Positions 1-12,368 of a DNA stretch of 64,000 nucleotides are shown one piece after another (the first letter of the stretch is position 1; every line of letters begins with the position of its first letter). The notes under the pieces are model-generated. The model was not told the origin of the DNA, ran no database searches, and saw nothing but the letters and a program-made list of their open reading frames with translations. Position numbers and translations under genes: made by a program. This DNA is from Diploptera punctata (Eukaryota; Arthropoda; Insecta; Blattodea; Blaberidae), in NCBI GenBank assembly GCA_030220185.1, contig JASPKZ010007545.1:654996-718995 (forward strand), given 5' to 3'.

Positions 1-2640
1 TAATCTTAATGGAAGTGTAATTTTAAATACATTTTATGATATTAAGTACTCGTTCCAAACTTATGTCGAGATATTTTTTAGTTACTTTCACTACTTTTGA
101 CATTGTCTGTAGATACATTATATGATCCATTACCATTATATCAGACAATTCAGAAAATGCAACTCGATACTTGGCGAGGATATCTACTGCAGCAACGCAC
201 ACTCTATGTACACAAATGAAAGCAAAGTTTATTATAAGATTATAAGTAATAATAATATATAAATATTTTAAAACATTAAAATAAATTTAAACAATTTCAA
301 TGATCCTAAATATTTCTTTTCGGAAATAAGTTACGAACATCGCCATTAAGTTTCGTTTTAATTTTGTTTTTTAGTACCGCAATCTGAAAGTATGATTTCT
401 AGATACAACGACATGTTTCAGAATTAGAGTTTATTAAATTTGCACACAATTAACTGTTATTTTGATTAAAATTCTATCCATAAAAATTGAGACTGAGCTA
501 GTGTATTGAGATGTGAAAGGTTGGAAAATAAATATTTGTAGAATGAAAAAGTTAATAAGGTGAGTACAATATCAGGTTATATAAATAACTTTGATGAATT
601 AATTCAATACAAACAAAAATATATTTACTGTTTCCACATATGCTTTGTATTCGTATAATAGAATTTATCAACTATTTATATATTTAGTTTCAGTAAATAA
701 AAAATATCATGTTGACATAAACATTTGTTTACGACCCAATTTTTTTCAATTCTTTAAAATATAGTTAGAGTAGTAAATAAAAAATAATTCAATCATAAAA
801 AAATAACTAAACTAATAGTTCAACATTGGCATACCGTGCGACAAAGACTTTTCTTAAATATTTCATTCATTTGTTTTTTTATAGTGCAGAAATTATACTT
901 TTTCATGCATATGTAGAATAGAATGTAATGCAAATGGAAAAGAAAATGTCTTGTTACTTCCTTGAACATTTTCATAACCCGGATGAGATGCAATATTTTT
1001 CTTTCCAGTTAAGTTGTCAATAACAATCAGACGGCCTCTCTAGAAATATTAATTTACATAGGCCTATCAACACTAATAATAATTCACTGAATTAATTTCA
1101 TTTTATTTCTGCTATACGAACGCTATATTATAAGAGATAAATACATTTTCTGAGTTATATTTTATTAAATTTGCGTGGAATGAAGGACACTTTTTAATTA
1201 AAATCGAATGTGCAGAAACAGTGTCTGAATGTCTTGTGTTATTAATAATGAACGGTAGTAAACTAAATACTATAGCATGATAAAATTGATAAGGAGAATC
1301 CGACCCCTCGGAATTACTGTAGTTGTAGTTCGTGTACAATTTGATATGAATATAAACTACCTGTATGGTACTTGAACAAAACTAAGTGCAATGAAATTTC
1401 GAGTTTAACTAAACCGTCGAATTAATGGCATGTAACAAGAGACAGCGGGATTATTAGTTTTTTTTTGGTGGTATAGTTGGAATCTTATTACTGCTTTGGG
1501 TTTCTTTAAAACTCCTTAAAACGTAATGGAATGTACAGAAACATAAATTTGTTTTACTCGCATTTTTATGTACACTTTAACACAAAAGGAGAGACTACAG
1601 TGGACAAGTGATTTCAGCACATTCTGAGTACATCTACACTCATAAGAAAAAGAGTCATAATTCCAGTTTATATCTGTTGAGCTATGACATGCCTAACATA
1701 CCCATGAACACCGTTTTGGCCTTCTTAGACAAAAGTATTTTTAGAGAGCAATTAAATAATTAATATTTGCAAAGGCTAAAATGATTGCAAGCCTATTTTG
1801 GTTTATATTATATCTTAACATCTTAAATTTCTCTCTCAGTTTGGTATTAATTTATTCTGTTATTTTATTCTCCTTTGTATTAATTACTATTTTGTGTGCC
1901 AGAGTACACTTTCACATTTTAAACAAGCACCTGAATTTGTATTTTACGCTTTATCTATCTCACATGCATATTACGTAATATTATCTGTAACTTTGGAATG
2001 TAAAGTTTCTATATTTTTTTGTTACCCAGCTGCTCCTAAGCACGAGTAACTGCTCATTATGTTGTCAATAAAATGTAAAAATATATTTGAAACAAAATTA
2101 ATTCATATAATTTAAAAAAAGATGCATCACATTATTAAATTAAGGTATTTAATTAATGTATTTCATTGTCATAATATTAGCGGTCTTGCACCCACCTCCA
2201 CAGAAAGTGCATTCAATTCTCACAATTAAGCAAATAATATTGAGTATATTGGTTTCAGTAGATACAGTCGCGTTTTCTATTGAGGAAAACCCTTTTGCGC
2301 TATATCACAAAATTAATTATTTATAATATACAGTAAAGTGGTACGTTTCAAAATTGTAACTAGGAGCAACAAACTCCTTAAACGATAAAGGATGAATGCG
2401 TGTCCGGGTGTTCAATGAATAACCCAAAATATATATCCAGGTGAATGTTAAAAATGTAAGTAAAAATAAACTGTCGTCTCTGTACTAACTTTTACTTACT
2501 TTCAGTCGAATCTGTCTTCACAAAACAGTTTTCTGACCGCCGCTTACCTGAAACAAAGAAATAAAAATACTTAGGAAGTAAATTTCAATAGGGCCTATAT
2601 TTAAGAAAAACTAAGAAATTAGGCCTACTTGAGTCTCAAC
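1..2640. other. AT-rich stretch, nothing recognised
   Basis: AT-rich DNA with frequent stops in all frames. Open frames here are short and low-complexity; the longest is a hydrophobic 65-residue frame at 1781-1978 with no recognisable domain. I see no RNA gene, terminal repeat or retroelement motif. Confidence 0.5.
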
Positions 2641-2955
2641 ACAATATTGTGATTATGTGAAACGACTATGTTAATATATCGTCGTTGCGCTGCAAAGCCG
2701 GCTATGTGCACTTTTGGACGAAAATGAGTTATTTACACCAAAAGAAGCAAGAAACAGGCTAGAATTGTCACTCAAAATCGTGTATGTGAATCTTTCAAAG
2801 TCGAGCGTGTACAGACGATTAAGCAAAGTTGGCCATGTGCTGCTACTGGAAACTGTTCCTGTCAGATTAGCTATGTGATTCAGGCCTGAACAGTGACGCA
2901 CATAGCCGACTTAACTTATTTATGTTGCTCTTCTTTGTGCACATAGCTGATTATG
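2641..2955. repeat. cluster of GGCTATGTG-like motifs, probable transposon end
   Basis: The motif GGCTATGTG or a close variant recurs: forward at 2700-2709, 2831-2840 (ggccatgtgc) and 2869-2878 (agctatgtga), and reversed at 2899-2908 and 2939-2948. Looser versions lie near 2651 and 2664. The same motif reappears at 5679-5688 on the other side of the DDE pseudogene. Clustered short motifs inside both ends are typical of transposase-binding subterminal repeats of DNA transposons. That role is an inference. Confidence 0.45.
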
Positions 2956-3229
2956 CACGATCATTTAAATATTTATTATACAGCTGTACACTGAAAGAAA
3001 ACACTTTTTGTTCACGAAGTTCTAATTCAGCACCTAATTGAAAAGTTATATCATATATTTCTTACCGTGTTACAAATTATTAATAACTACACCAACACTA
3101 AATACATTATACTGGTATACATTAAAAGAAAACTATTTCCATAGCAATGTTAATACACAACATAATATTGTATACATGAAAATGTATTATTCTGTTCGAT
3201 AAACTACAGTTCAGTGATAATTTAGATCA

Positions 3230-5158
3230 TCATAGAAAATGGTATTCATTGTTCATAAATACTTTCAGATCCTGAAGACTTAGATATTTTCTTTTGTCTA
3301 TTTTTAGAGCTTCGTGATAGAGATTTTGTGGACCAGTCTCATTTATTCTCTCTCTTCGTTGTGGAAGTGGCTGCCATTCGTCCCGGTAGTAGACTTTGTA
3401 TGACACCTCCCCTTCTGTGTAGAGTAGGGCTCTTATATCGGTGAATGTAGGATCACCTGTTTTCATTCCTGGTCTTATAAGTGCAAAATTATGTGGAGGG
3501 GCTTCAAATTAAAAAAAAAATAAATGATCCAAATGGTTTATTACATATGGATGGGCGCTTTTCTTCTTGATTCTTGCTTCCTCCATCTTACTGACATCGT
3601 GTGCAGGAGTGTAAATTGGTGGGTTAAACTGCCGCTCTAATATTTAATGGACACTATCAACTTCCATCATTGAGTTTCCCTTCTCCAGGATAATGTGTTC
3701 AATTTAAACCTCACATTTTCGTGATGTCTCTGCCAAGGCACTTGCCAAGGTTTTATTTTTGTTCTGGTATGGACAACCATCGGATATCAGAATAATATTT
3801 TCGTATGTGGAATATTTCTCTATGAAATCAACAATCCAGGTTGTGAATTCGTTGGCTGTTACTCTTCCTTCTGCCTCGTGCCACACACATAGGCTATATT
3901 TTGTATTAGAAATGTAAATTGTAAAATTGTGCACCTGTAACTTTTGACTGTAGTTTTTTTTTTGAAAACATTAACTTTGGGCACAATAGAACACTTTGGA
4001 CGTCCATTGTAGCAACAAGGACACTATCAGATGCTGAAGAAATGGCTTCTTCTTTTGCCTGACGTGCATTTTTTTCTGGATATGCATGTAGTAAGAAGTA
4101 GATTATACAGGGAATGATTGGAAAGCATTAGCTCAGGATAGGGATGTATGGAGAGCTTATGTCCGCGCGGCCATGAACCTACGGGTTCGATAGTGCCAAT
4201 GAGTAAGTAAGTAAGTATGCATGTTGTAATCTTCTTCCTTAAGATTACCTTCTTTGTATGCAATGCAGCTGTCACACTGGTCATTCCTAGGTTTGTAGAT
4301 GGAGGTTTTCTGACTTTCTACAATTTCTCAATTTGTTTTTGTCTCCACAGATTCATTTCCTGTTTCCTCACATCATTCCTTTTAAATATGACACACGTAA
4401 TTATAAGATCCAAATTCAGAATTAATATATACACGAGAACTACTTGCTGTGCAGTAATGACTGGGAACGTTCGAAAACAACTCTGACCATCTATTTACAG
4501 TGTCTGAATTTAACAATTTCCCCTTTTTTGATGACTCTTCTAATATTTTCCTCTTCCCATTCTCCATAATCTAAATCTCGGATTCTTCAGTACTGTTGGG
4601 TTTATTACTGTTTGTTGTTTTATTGAAACCTTTGATCCAGTATTTAAAAACAATTATTTTCAGTCTTCTGGTAGATAGAAAAAAATCACGACAGACTCTA
4701 CATTTTTTAATAATTTTCTAATGGTAGATAACAATCATATACTTACTGCTCGATAGAATTGTCTCCTTCTTTACGTTTTTCTCTTCTAATAGCTAGCCGA
4801 AAGTTCACTAGTCCATTAACGTACACATTTTTCTTTTCCCACGTATTAAAATTCAAAACTGTTTTATGCACTATTTTTCGAATATTTTCGTCAATTTTAT
4901 GACATTTGAAACTTCTTTCACCTGGTTTTCTTTCATTGTGTGAGCAGGCCTTGCGTAGAAGTTTCCTCTCCTGACGTTCTGTAATTTTGTAAGCATTGCC
5001 ATCCTTTTTCGCCCTTTATATTTCTTCCCATCCATTCTTAGATCCCTATTTTCTGCTCTGGTGTATTTTGTCTTTCCAAAATAACAATCAGTTTCTTTGT
5101 TTACATTTTCACTAGGGACATCCATATAAATCTCATTGTTAAAGTATTCGAGGCCCAT
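3230..5158 (-). pseudogene. decayed DDE-type transposon protein gene
   Basis: Minus-strand frames read in order as one protein family. 4871-5158 gives an N-terminal part with NRDLRMDGKKYKG. 4217-4567 gives VPSHYCTASSSRVY and, further on, KPRNDQCDSCIAYKEGNL. 3704-4090 gives ATMDVQSVLLCPK, then HNFTIYISNTKY, then ISDGCPYQNKN. After a frame break it reads MEVDSVH and finally PGMKTGDPTFTDIRALLY (3230-3466). I recognise this motif order from a protein family widespread in arthropod genomes and probably carried by DNA transposons: SHYC, DQCD.C, HNFTIY, SD.C.(G/P)QN(K/R)N and M.(V)DS.H. The catalytic chemistry is inferred from the acidic D in SDGC and DSVH. Several frameshifts and stops break it, and a LINE tail is inserted at 4095-4215. 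It is not functional. The superfamily is unassigned. Confidence 0.7.
4095..4215 (+). mobile_element. 121-bp 5'-truncated LINE tail with 14-bp target-site duplication
   Basis: This is only the last codons of the (GTAA)-tailed LINE family seen elsewhere in the window. They encode VDYTGNDWKALAQDRDVW and then the RAAMNLRVR stop, followed by gagtaagtaagtaagt. It is flanked by tatgcatgtagtaa (4081-4094) and tatgcatgttgtaa (4216-4229), a 14-bp duplication with one mismatch. It interrupts the DDE pseudogene between its EEDYNMH and YPEKNARQ parts. This is the expected product of target-primed reverse transcription with severe 5' truncation. Confidence 0.85.
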
Positions 5159-5501
5159 ATAATTTTCTGCTATAGCTGATAATGAATTTGGGGCCTCAGT
5201 GAAAATCAGAACGTCATAAAACTACGACGATCGATTTTGTCTTAACTTACATTGATGAAGTCGTATCAATTAGGGGGAGTTTTTGCACTCGCAATGCCTA
5301 TTGCTATCCTATTTATTCTTCCTTTCTTTAATTCCAACTTCCGAGGAATCCAATTCACATTTCATACCTGACCTTCCATTAACTTGGAAAGAAACCTTGC
5401 ATAATAAATTACAATTATATTTGTGTTGTATCAATAAATGTCAATGTCAATAAATGTTACCATTTTTATTCTAATTAAACTCACAAACATACGCACACTG
5501 A

Positions 5502-5615
5502 ATTACTAACTAACTATCTAACTAACTAACTAACTCACTGGCACTATCGAACCCCTAGGTTCATGGCCGCGCGGACATAAGCTCTCCATATATCCCTATC
5601 CTGAGCCATACATTC
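5502..5615 (-). mobile_element. LINE 3' end, minus strand, (GTTA)-type tail
   Basis: Reverse complement of the same LINE 3' end as at 4095-4215 and 47200-47290. It contains ggttcatggccgcgcggac and ends in an AACT-type repeat on the plus strand, which is the minus-strand tail. Only about 80 bp of coding end is kept. It lies between the DDE pseudogene and the motif at 5679. Confidence 0.75.
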
Positions 5616-5639
5616 TAAATAACATTAATTTCACATCTA

Positions 5640-5690
5640 TAAAATTGGTTATGTGTAAAATAGGCTCAATTCTAATAGGCTATGTGAATT
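5640..5690. repeat. GGTTATGTG/GGCTATGTG motifs on the distal side of the DDE pseudogene
   Basis: ggttatgtgt starts near 5647 and ggctatgtga at 5679-5688, matching the cluster at 2641-2955. Together the two clusters bracket the DDE pseudogene and may mark the ends of the original transposon. Confidence 0.4.
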
Positions 5691-5899
5691 CTCAGAAATT
5701 ATTTCCTTTACTTTATTTGTTTGATGTAAAATTATATTGATATAGCTTTCTGTGCAGTGTTGCTGAATATATAAGAAATGAAATAGCGTATCGACTCAAG
5801 TCGTAGATAGAAAAATAATTTATGAATGCTTTTTGTTCCTCCTGTAAAATCACTTTCCCTTCACGTAGCCAGTTTTTCGCTTAAGTTTGCAGACTTGGG

Positions 5900-7440
5900 T
5901 ATAGAAACAATGAAAACTGTGATACATCTTTAAAAGATGAAAAAGATTGTGAACTGGATGAAATGACTGCAGAATTATTAAAATTGGTACAGATGGATTA
6001 TATGAGTCTTTATGGAATTTATGTGAAATACGTATATAAATGTGGAAGCGCAAAAAGACTTTGAAAATAATAATTATCTCAGTGTTACAAAAAAGACAGA
6101 AGGAACGTTTGTAAAAGTTACACAGGTGTTACAGTAATTAACTCACTTAATCGATTATACGGTAAAATATTGAGAAACTTTCTAAAAGAACAATACAAAG
6201 AAAGGAGGAAGAAGGAAAGGAGGATTTAGAGCTGGCAGATCAACAGTAGACCATATATTTGTAATTACACAGTTAAAGGAAAACAAATACGCTTGAGGAC
6301 AAAAGCTCCATTCTCTATTTATTGATTTGAAAAAATCTTTCGACATTATACCATTAAAGTAGTTATGGAAAATATCGGAGAATGTCGGGATAAGTTGAAC
6401 CATTATAATTGCCGTAAAATGTAATAAAAATTGGAAACTAAAAAGTGTCTCACGATTTTCTACTTACAAATGGCCTTACGTTAGGACTATACTTTATTTC
6501 CAATATTATATATAAAACAACAAACAAAAAGCTTTATAAATATGGACAAAGAAATGTAGTGAAATGGGTGTACTTTTGGAAGTGAAACTCTGCACGCATT
6601 GTTATTTGCAGTTGACCAGTTAGTTGCAACACATGGCAATGAAGTTATGGAATATATCAAAAGAAAATTGTCAGAGGAATATTATACTTGGCGGTTAATA
6701 TCAAATTAAAAAAAACACATTATAAGACTTGTGAAGTTGAAACAAGCTATCTTAATTTCGAAAATGAAAATAGCTGCTTTAACGTATGAAATACATATTT
6801 TTATTTATGTATTCAAGTTAACATAACTAGTTATCGAGATGATATAAATCAAAGAATCAGACAATAATGAAGCCATTTAATTGCAGTAGCCCATAAATAA
6901 GTTCTCAAATATTCCTAGTAATACAACTGTAAGCTTCATCTGTACTCATAAAAGATAGGCGAGAGCATTCTCGTTACTCAGAAGTTGTCATAATTTAGAA
7001 ACACCGGGTGCATCTCCTCCCGCCAGTAGCGCATAACGTGATCAAGATTCAAAATTTGACGCGGGATTAGTCCATCATTAGACCAAACGCACTATAGTAA
7101 TTACTGTTCATGAAAGTGAAAATTTAAATAGATCGACTGGGCATTCTAGATGAAAAAAGTAAAATAGTCTGATCAGACAGGATATGAAAGTCCAAAATAC
7201 CATATTAAGTTAATTAAATATAGACAATTAGAGTGATATTGTCATGTCAGAAGAATACTTGAGGAGAAATGACCAAAAAGTGTTTGTTGGGGAAGAAAAA
7301 AAGGGTCGACCGAAAATTACACAGAGACAAGGGATTAGAATATCAGTAATGGAGAATGAATTGGAGGAAGGGGACTGGGAAAGTAGAAATAGAAGAAGGG
7401 GAAAAAGTGCTATAACTTAGGATACAGGAATATATTCATA
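5900..7440 (+). mobile_element. heavily decayed LINE reverse transcriptase
   Basis: Reading through frame breaks on the plus strand gives RT landmarks in the correct order. About 6120-6175 gives GVTVINSLNRLYGKIL. About 6205-6260 gives GFRAGRSTVDHIFVITQL. About 6310-6350 gives LHSLFIDLKKSFDIIP, which is RT motif A with the catalytic D. About 6570-6710 gives LLFAVDQLVATHGNEVM followed by a RKLSEEYYTW-like stretch, which corresponds to the FADD region with the catalytic DD changed to VD. About 7205-7430 gives a C-terminal QLEWYCHVRR-like and KGRPKITQRQGI segment. The protein is broken by many frameshifts and stops. The (Q/R)LxWxGHV...GRPK tail is common in RTE/BovB-like and related LINEs; the clade is not certain. 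Confidence 0.7.
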
Positions 7441-7990
7441 CATTGTAAACTTGTTTAATAAAATAAAATATAATATGTACCGGTACTAGGCTATATGAAA
7501 CAACCTTTAATTTTACATCGTTTTTTTAATTGTAACTTCGATTTTTCTATAGTGCGAAACTAATATTAAAATATTGTGTTTCTTCGAAAATAAATAGATA
7601 GACGTTGGAGTTAGAAATAACAAATTTCTGAGGTAGAGGAATTAAAAAGGAAGCTGTATTATTACCAATACCATAGCGGGCAGTGTGTGGTCTGGCAGTT
7701 AGAAATGAGTTCCAAGCGATAACAGCGGGGGACACGACGACCTCCTCCTGTGCGATATGCGTTTTCTCTTCAAAATTAACTAGTTTTTCTTTCCTCTCCC
7801 TCTTAATTCTCTCTTTTAGGTCAATTCTCGGAATTGACCACTTGGTGGTATTAGGTTACAAAACACATTAATAAATGGAAATAGTGTGTTCCCAATTACT
7901 TGCTAGTAAAGTGAAGAGAACAAACATAATCAGATGCATGAAAATTAATACACATCGTTAAAATAAGGATTTAAAGTAAACGTGCTTAAA
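7441..7990. other. no recognisable feature
   Basis: AT-rich with two overlapping short frames near 7547-7871 on opposite strands and no recognisable motif. I do not support a gene here. Confidence 0.4.
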
Positions 7991-7994
7991 AACA

Positions 7995-8620
7995 TACTGC
8001 TATATCATAAGTAATGCCACGATTGATTTCCAATTTATGTACAGGATTTGGAAATCTAATTGGCATTTGTTAGGAATATTTAACGAATAAAATTAAACTG
8101 TTTGCTCAAAAATCCGGTATTTTAAAATATTAATATATTTATTGTAAACGGGGAAGTTTGAAAACAAATCAGTAATATCTGGTTATGTTTAATTTATTTT
8201 TCACTGCACCTTGATCAAATTATTAATTTTTAAATAGGATCGTTATATTGTAAGAATGCACCATACTGGATAACAAATTAAACACATCAAGCTATATATT
8301 ATAAACAACACTATTGGTTATTAATTATTATTTTTAGTAAACAACTCAGTACAATCTTTATTAAAAAACACAATTATTGAACACAAAATTATCAAATGTG
8401 TAGTTCGAAGGAATCTGTTCATTACTTGCTACATTCATTATATTTTTTGGAGAGTCAGTCACTGCAAAATAATGCTCTGACCTGTTCAGTATATAAAAAA
8501 GGAGGAGCTTTCTTTATCACAAAAGCAGGAGCGGATAAAGAAAAAATCGATAAAGAGCGAGGTGAAACATGACTGTTATTGGGTGTAAATCAAAATTCAT
8601 TTCAAACGTAATTGGTCATT
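7995..8620 (+). repeat. unnamed interspersed repeat, copy 1 of an inverted pair
   Basis: This segment matches the reverse complement of 27130-27765 along most of its length. Shared blocks include tatcataagtaatg, gatttccaa...ggatttggaaat, attgtaaac, gtagttcgaaggaatctgtt and tgctctgacctgttcag. No coding capacity was found. The block near 8020-8060 is a short imperfect palindrome around gatttcca and tggaaatc. It may be a non-autonomous DNA element. Confidence 0.65.
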
Positions 8621-8805
8621 GACTCCCATTTGAGGCTTTAGTTAAATAGTCATAGAAAATAAATATTGGAATCATGAAGAATTATTTCCAAACTAATCAA
8701 ATTTATAATACAATTCATCAATGGTACACCATGTAGGTCAAACACGATTAGAGGACCCTTATGTGGACGTGATGTCACCAGACAGCTCTTGTGACAAGAT
8801 ACATT

Positions 8806-8886
8806 GAGTAGTAGTAATAGGAGCAGTAATAATAATAATGGCAGTCGTAGTAGTAGTAGTAGTTCAAGTAGTAGTAGTAGTAACTG
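8806..8886. repeat. (AGT)n microsatellite, interrupted
   Basis: Mixed gtagtagtaatagg, aataataataatgg and gtagtagtagtagt runs. It generates a spurious poly-leucine frame on the minus strand. Confidence 0.9.
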
Positions 8887-8889
8887 TAG

Positions 8890-9790
8890 ATGTAACACTA
8901 CGTTCAACCAAACTTTACGAAGTTCAGTGCGCGAATTAGAAAATCAAATGTTTACTGGTATTCTGTAGTTATTAATGTTATATGACACAACAAATTGAAC
9001 AAATTATTATCTTCAAAAAATAAAAATAATCTTTAGTGAGAAGAATATTTCGTTTAATTCAATATGTACGAATAGTGTTTCAAAAGTATCTAAAGTACAT
9101 CATACCTTGCAGGACAAAGAAAATCCCATTTTATGAAGCGGAATACTTCTTCCAGTATTTCATAGTTTTTCATGTCAATAAAGAAATGTATTCAAGAATG
9201 GGACGTGTAAATAACTATAAAATTAGTCAGTAAGAGATCAACTCAACAAGAGCTTGTCATCATGAATTAAATAATGAAATCATTACAAATCTCGGCCTCC
9301 AATTAAAGTACAAAATATTCATGGACGACACAAATATTTACGCACAAATTTAAAAGACAACGAATTGCTGTCGCTCATGCGCATAGGCCTATTATTTGGT
9401 AGAAAAAGACAGTCAACCAAATTTGCTTTCATGGCTAAGGTGTTGCGCATCAATTAGGAACCCAAAAATAATTAGGCATATTACCCTAATCTGCTGTCTC
9501 CTTAATTTCCAACGAATTTGTATCGGTATTTATTTTTCCCGAAGTAGAATCACAAATGTCGTGTATTTATTGACACTCTGTCAATTATAGATATTTTCTA
9601 AAACATTGATATAATAAATGTACAATTATAACTTCGAATAGATATTCAACTGATAAATAATTAAAAAATAACGACTACACTGATAATAATGCAGCAAATC
9701 TATTCTGTACATCGTGAGAAAGCATGCACTTTATAAGCTCTATTCAAATATAGTGGTCTTGTAACCTTTAATTATTATTATCCCATACGC
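8890..9790. other. no recognisable feature
   Basis: AT-rich DNA with short frames only (9036-9233 and 9396-9590), neither with a recognisable domain. Confidence 0.4.
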
Positions 9791-9794
9791 CCTA

Positions 9795-10340
9795 ACTATA
9801 AAATTAGATTACGCGAAGGAAAATTTAAATTAAAACAGAATAACTGAGCCCTACTCATCCTGAAATATGCTAACCATACCAAAGTCATTGCATTAGCGGA
9901 CGACCTGATAATAATGACAAAAGGCACAACTTTGCTTGAAGCAGAAAACGTCGCCATCGTGGAACTTAAACAAATCACAAATGTGGCCAAGAACAAAATA
10001 AAAATAAATTTAATGATCAAAAATCCAAAGTTATGCCGGTAACAAGGATCAGACGTAATATCAACGCAAGGATAAACATATATCTAAACAACAAACTTCT
10101 AGAACTGGTGAACACGATGCAATATCTAGGAATTGTACTGGACGCTCAGTTCTCACATTCAACACATAGCGGATAAATGTATGAGACATATCAATGCTTT
10201 AGCGAAATCAGCTAAACTTGACTGGTGCTTTAATCATGGAGCTCTAAGAACAATCTACAAAGGAGCAATTCTACCTCTTATCAAACGGGGTTCCAGTATG
10301 GATCGAAATAATCTAACCGCAAACTTATGAGAAGACATCG
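9795..10340 (+). mobile_element. LINE RT fragment, RNase H-bearing family
   Basis: Frame-shifted plus-strand reading gives HTKVIALADDLIIMTKG, then EAENVAIVELKQITN, then FNDQKSKVMPVTR, then NIYLNNKLLELVNTMQYLGI. At 10163-10290 it gives the ADKCMRHINALAKSAKL...ALRTIYKGAILPL segment. This is the RT palm from the catalytic ADD box through the start of the thumb. The ADD box itself is intact, but frame breaks destroy the ORF. The family normally continues into an RNase H domain. A matching RNase H piece lies at 12680-13110, so a hAT relic and a SINE appear to sit inside what may be one old copy with a large deletion. Confidence 0.75.
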
Positions 10341-10542
10341 GATTTATATGCACTACAATATCTACAATATGCATGCATTTATGCTGTAAAATACTTTAAA
10401 ATTTGCACTAAAATATGTTAATATATACTTCGCATATATAAGGTAAATGGCTTTATAGATCTATTCACATTGAATCTTCTTCCTTATATTATGTCATCCT
10501 GGGGTCTATAAATTGATTTACGATCATAATTTTTTCAAAATT

Positions 10543-11754
10543 TTAATTTTCAGGAGTAAATTTATGACGTTTGTTAGATAATGTGAGTTCGTATGCAGAT
10601 AAGGAACCCTCAACATCCACAGACGTGATTGGACAATATTTATAAGCGCCAACAAGCTCTGGAGGAATATCCTCTGGAAGCTCCACACTGTTACCTTGAA
10701 GATACTTGTTAACAGAGCGTAAAATACTGTATAAAAATCGAGATTTCTTTGTAACACACTGGGGAATTTTACACTCAATATTTCTTCATATTTTGGAGGG
10801 GCACACAGAAGTTCACTTTTCAATTCCTCAGAGATTGATATAGACGCATGAAGGGAAAAAACCACGCTTTTCTAGTTGGGAGGTATAATCTTGAAATACG
10901 CTTTTTATAATAGCCAGATCTATATGCATTGTTTTGTTTTTGAAAGTGTCTTGTGAACGGTTAATTTCCAAAGAATCATTAGGATTTAGAGAGCAGACAA
11001 CTACCTGAGCTGCTCTTAAATTGTTAGCATAAAAGAGAGCAGCGCTTATCCATGTACCCGAGAGGATAAGAATTTGTTCCGGGGATTGAGAATGTTCAGG
11101 GAGTTTGTCCCTGTCAGCATCTACTCGGAAAAGGGCTTTTACAAATACCTAATTCGTAGTAGAAAATTAGGAATTTACTTCAGGAAACTGTTCCCGAATG
11201 ACCTCTGCTACCTTTTGAAGCCCAAGAACAATACATGTAACGTGGATTAAATGGGATAAAATGTTTTCAGAGATGAAGCAGCTCGCAGCATGTAGGCTGC
11301 AACATCTGAAAGAAGTAATACCCGAAATTTATGATCGTCGCCTCCTTCTGGCCACAATATTCTTAAAGCATTGTTCACATAGTCAGCAATGGTGGAATTA
11401 TAAGTTTTCTCTAGGACCCTAAAAGCAATCAAAAAGGGTTTGCCCGGCTCGTCATCACTGAGTTTACCCACAAGAAAATTTGCCAGGTGGCCTCCACACG
11501 ACACAGTAGTTTCATCTACCACACCCCATATAAGGCAATGTGTCAATGATGTTTGCTTCAAGGTACTTTTTTTTACCCGCAAGATGTTGATTCATAGTTA
11601 AATGTTGGCTTAACTGAAATGTATTCTTACGCGCAATTTGTTTAATGCACACTTGATAAAATATTAATCCGTCTGTAGTATAATCCAATGGTCAACAGTC
11701 CAGAACTTAATGTATTAATAGCTCACTTTTAGTACGTTTTCCGAATTTCGGCAT
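10543..11754 (-). pseudogene. hAT-type transposase relic (CGGBP1-like family)
   Basis: Minus strand. It starts at MPKFGKRTKSELLIH (ATG at 11752-11754), with a BED-like CxxC-type region reading TTDGLIFYQVCIKQI. It continues into IWGVVDETTVSCGG, FLVGKLSDDEPGKPFL, VLLLSDVAAYMLRAA and IHVTCIVLGLQKVAEVI. It ends with a C-terminal ITSVDVEGSLSAYELTLSN stretch, then RHKFTPEN and a stop at 10543-10545. VDET is the first catalytic acidic region and SVDVERSFS is the usual hAT dimerisation motif, here SVDVEGSLS. Several stops and frameshifts occur, for example near 11170 and 10680. About 400 codons can be traced, close to family length. No clear TIRs were found. This family is common in arthropods as CGG-repeat-binding-protein-like transposases. 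Confidence 0.8.
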
Positions 11755-11759
11755 TACAA

Positions 11760-12175
11760 CATGCACACGCGACAAATCGTAACTTAACTGTAGAACGAAA
11801 TTCTGACTACTGATAGCTGGCACTGATTGCGCCATGCGGGGAAGTTTAGCTCCAAATACCTGCAAACATCAATATATCACGTCAAGTTGAGACTTGTACA
11901 TAAGAGGTTCAATATGGGTTGCCTTACTTGTACGGAGTGCGGTATATAATATAAAAATTGAAAAATAGTTATAATTTATCTTCTATGCCCTTGTTTCCCT
12001 CAACGAGATTTTGGCGCTCTCCCCCTACAGGGAAGAAATTGAACCATACTAATTACACTTGTTTTCGTATAGAGGTCATTGGAGTGGCCCATGGTAAGCG
12101 TTCCGCCTCATACTGACAACTAGAAAACCAAAGTAGTACTAGGACGGGAAAATTCGGTATATTTTGTTACAGGCC
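11760..12175. other. no recognisable feature
   Basis: Sequence upstream of the hAT relic. No TIR, tRNA-like box or coding motif was found. Confidence 0.35.
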
Positions 12176-12177
12176 TT

Positions 12178-12368
12178 TTTATTCAGGCTTAAGGATTTTT
12201 ACGAGCCTGAAAATCTTCAGACTCGGGACCCACGGCTTAAAGTCCCTCCCGATGGACTTGCTCCTTGGAATTTTCCATCCTAAAAATCCATCGATCCCGG
12301 CCGGGTTCGAACCCGCGAACCTCGGGACCAGAGGCAAGGAGCATAACCACTTGTCCACCGCAGCCGAC
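12178..12368 (-). mobile_element. tRNA-derived SINE, family 2
   Basis: On the minus strand the head reads gcggtggacaagtggttatg (box A region), followed by box B gggttcgaaccc near 12301-12312. The body matches the copies at 37403-37573 and 56335-56512. Shared body blocks are gatggatttttagg, gggactttaagccg and cccgagtctgaagattttc. It lies between the RT and RNase H pieces of the surrounding LINE. Confidence 0.85.

Noticed and set aside
1781..1978. Hydrophobic 65-residue membrane-like frame
   Set aside because: AT-rich codons alone yield such frames here, and there is no supporting context.
4150..4200. ggttcgatagtgcc at LINE ends looks like a tRNA box B
   Set aside because: It recurs in every copy as codons for the LINE C-terminus (AAMNLRVR stop) and has no matching box A or tRNA fold.
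8650..8907. Poly-leucine hydrophobic frame, possible signal peptide
   Set aside because: It is the reverse translation of an AGT/AAT microsatellite.
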